Positions 49,920 to 52,413 of a DNA stretch of 52,413 nt are shown here, in pieces. Below the pieces are notes generated by a model that saw only the letters and a list, made by a program, of their open reading frames with translations, did no database searches and was not told where the DNA came from. The stretch's first letter is position 1. The number at the start of each line of letters is the position of its first letter. The stretch is from assembly GCF_000003605.2 (NCBI RefSeq), contig NW_003120924.1, positions 248,349 through 300,761 on the forward strand, written 5' to 3'. The translations under genes were made by a program, and so were the position numbers. Source of the stretch: Saccoglossus kowalevskii (lineage: Eukaryota > Hemichordata > Enteropneusta > Harrimaniidae).

Positions 49920-52205
49920 TATCACTATTATCTAGCTTGTACGACGATGGGTATAGGCAGATTGGGTATATGAATGTCAACGAAAACAGTATATGCTATC
50001 TTTAATATGTAAACATCTCGAAATAACAGCCTGCACTTAGTAGATATAATCAATAGTATAACAGTTCATGCGGAAACCCTCCTGTTCTCCCACTAGAGGA
50101 TGATATCCGTTTATGATGTATAATCTCACTACAACAATTTCATCAAATATATAGTAGTAGGAAAATACCTTTTCAATTGAAATGTCCACATCGTCCAACG
50201 CCCCTTTGTTTGTATAATGATACAATTAAACCTTTCACCCATGCTAGGTAAATATACCCGATGTGAGTTTTTTTTTGTCGAATAAATCGTGCGTAAGATG
50301 TTTACAGTGGAAATCTAGTATTTTTTAATATTTCTAATTTAATATTTCTTTAATATTTAACCCTTCTCACGTTGATATAAATTTGAACAAATAACGTGCC
50401 ATCATTTCTATATTTAAAATAATAATGTAAATTGACTTCATGTTCTTCATAGCATAATCAATACCTAATCAATTTTTTTATTCATTTAACTTAGTATGAA
50501 ACTATTAGTGATCTTGCATACAGTGATCTTACCAGCAAAAACGGGATTCCCTGTAGTTCCATTTGTAATAACCATTCGTCAAAAAATCATGTGTAGCAAT
50601 GTGCAAGTCTAACATAAAACCTGATTAGAGTTTCTGTGCAATGATACTAAAGTCGCTGATTAGGAAAACACATACACAGTGGGATACGTTCACGACGCCA
50701 CCAGTGGCCAACACCAGAATACCCAATAACACACACTTCCGGTAACAATCACGTGATCGGTTCGTTTACAAAGTTCGAGAAACAAAATGACCAAAGTGAT
50801 TTGAATCTACGTCTTGGGATATCCTCAGTAGCATCCACAGTCAATTTATCACAATTATTCATGACGGACGAATGGAGGTTCATGTGTATATAGAGTATAC
50901 AGTTTTGGCATTAACATCGCCACAGAGAAAGAATTTACAATTTATGTACTCATTCATATTGATGACTAGTTTAACTTGAGAATTCTCGAAGGAAAAATAA
51001 AAAAAAAGGGAGAAATAGCCATCGGAGTATCAGAGACAACCAATACAAAATCATCACATGTTTGAGGCGACATTACGGTAACATGATTTACATAAAATAC
51101 TAATCCGCCCTGAAGGGGGCCACCTTGATAGTGTATCAGTAAAGATAAAGTCAAACTGTTTCAAATATTTCAAAAAATCCTGATTTCCATATTTGGACTA
51201 CAAACCATTAATATTTCAAGCAGCAACTCTAAGGATATTATCAGCCGTCATAATGCTGCTACGTGTACATTCAGTATGTGGTCGTCTTTTAATATTCACA
51301 CTAGTCATTTTAACTACGTTGGCCTCGTTCATATTGCTATTTTTTGTCATTAAACAGTTTAATCTCAGTTATTTCATCGTAAATATGAATTACATTGTCC
51401 GTTTATCAGTTTATCGTGTCGGCGCGACGCTTTTTTTAATAGCAAACACGAGTCTTGAAGTCTCTAATAACCCGAAAGTCGACAACATTCTTGCAAGACT
51501 GTAGAATAAGATCTTTATTCTTGTATGTTTGAAACTGAACTATAATCGGACGCTGACTGTCTTTCGATGGTTACTGTACTTTTTCCAATATCAATCTGTT
51601 TTCCGTTGATATCAAGTCCATTATGTAAGAATTCATGCCTCAAGCTTCCCGTCACGGCTCTTTCCGAGTCCCATTGTAAACTTTGGAATTTCTGTGTCTA
51701 AACCTGCCTTCTTAGTGGTCTTGATTACATTTCGTTGCATAGATCATCTTACGCAGTGAATTGTAAGATCCGTAGTAGCATTCTGAAGCTGAGCAAGAAT
51801 TGAATCAATATTTTTTGTACATGACGGACATACAGCGACTGTTATAAATTATTAATTTTCGTAACAAAGAAAGGCATTATTTGAGTAACCGATTCCGAAT
51901 CGATGTATTTGGGTTTTGCCGAGTGTTACAGGCAGATTGCTGATTTTGCCCTCGACCTTGATTTGATTTCACGAAACCACATTTGAGTAAAGTTACAATG
52001 AGACCGCACTTACTACCAAATTCTGTCAAGTTAAAAGTCAATATGGCGACCGCCATCCTGCGCAGTGACGAGACATTCTGACTAAAACCCATTTTTTGGC
52101 ACCACGCTTCTGTTGAGACGCTCATACTTTCACCGATTTCAGCCTCAGCTCCTATACAAACTTATAATCTGATTTAGTTACATCGACTTTGCCGTGAAGT
52201 TTACA
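49920..52205. other. Intergenic; one promoter-like patch
   Basis: No gene is supported. Around 50728-50760 ACACTTCCGG (ETS-type) is followed by ATCACGTGAT (palindromic E-box), a pairing typical of TATA-less promoters, but no coding exon follows that I can defend. The 103-codon hydrophobic frame at 51193-51504 has no family match. Confidence 0.35.
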
Positions 52206-52413
52206 TTAAAGCGCGGTAGTCGTCGCGCTGCGCATGTGCGAAATTTGTGTTGATAAGCATTGATTTTCCCACAATCCAATGCGCACTTCAAATGGAAATC
52301 ACAAGTATGAGGTTTGACCTGGGCGCGACTTGCACTGTTTACCGCCGGTAACTCTTTCGACACCTTCACATGAAAATTACCTAATTAAAGCTTGGTAACG
52401 TCTCAGTTCGTAC
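52206..52413. mobile_element. TTAA-ended dispersed repeat, copy 2 (cut by window end)
   Basis: Begins TTAAAGCGCGGTAGTCGTCG and continues with the same block order as 5605-5755 through ACGTCTCAGTTCGTAC. Judging from the other copy, about 85 bases remain outside the window. Confidence 0.7.

Noticed and set aside
51193-51504. 103-codon hydrophobic ORF
   Set aside because: AT-rich DNA often gives hydrophobic frames; no family motif, promoter or splice context.

Overview
This window is animal nuclear DNA: AT-rich, with intron-split genes, GT-AG splice sites, short non-autonomous DNA transposons (MITEs), a tRNA-derived SINE and many tandem repeats. The two recognisable proteins are metazoan families. 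Repeat style and gene structure suggest a non-vertebrate animal, possibly a marine invertebrate, but nothing here fixes the phylum.

The left third (about 0.9-16.8 kb) holds a divergent, head-to-head gene pair. On the minus strand is a FAST-kinase-domain (FASTKD, best fit FASTKD2-like) mitochondrial RNA-binding protein. Six coding exons can be joined in phase from 8238 down to 923. The last coding exon is not found and probably lies left of the window. On the plus strand is IGBP1 (alpha4/TAP42), a PP2A-family phosphatase chaperone. It has eight coding exons from 9220 to 16749, complete except for a one-base frameshift in exon 2. The interval of about 155 bp between them looks like a shared promoter, with a perfect CRE and an E-box. 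The products do not act in one pathway; the pairing is architectural. Introns of both genes carry MITEs: a TA-flanked one ends 13 bases before an IGBP1 exon, and one family has a copy in an intron of each gene.

The right two thirds (about 16.8-52.4 kb) contain no convincing multi-exon gene. They hold at least four MITE families (several with TTAA, or with GCGCCCTCT-type ends), a roughly 300-bp GGGGCGGA-ended repeat in three copies, degraded reverse-transcriptase-like fragments, and tandem arrays (65 bp x 11, about 150 bp, 207 bp x 2, ATTT, TA, GACT). There is also a striking 140-bp foldback near 48.5 kb. A 59-codon ORF behind a TATA box at 27.8 kb is the only candidate gene seen there. No CRISPR array, operon or prokaryotic defence locus is present. 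The most interesting signals are the shared promoter and its similarity to a MITE end, MITE ends that resemble CTCF cores, the large acidic insert in the FASTKD protein, the IGBP1 frameshift, and the long hairpin.
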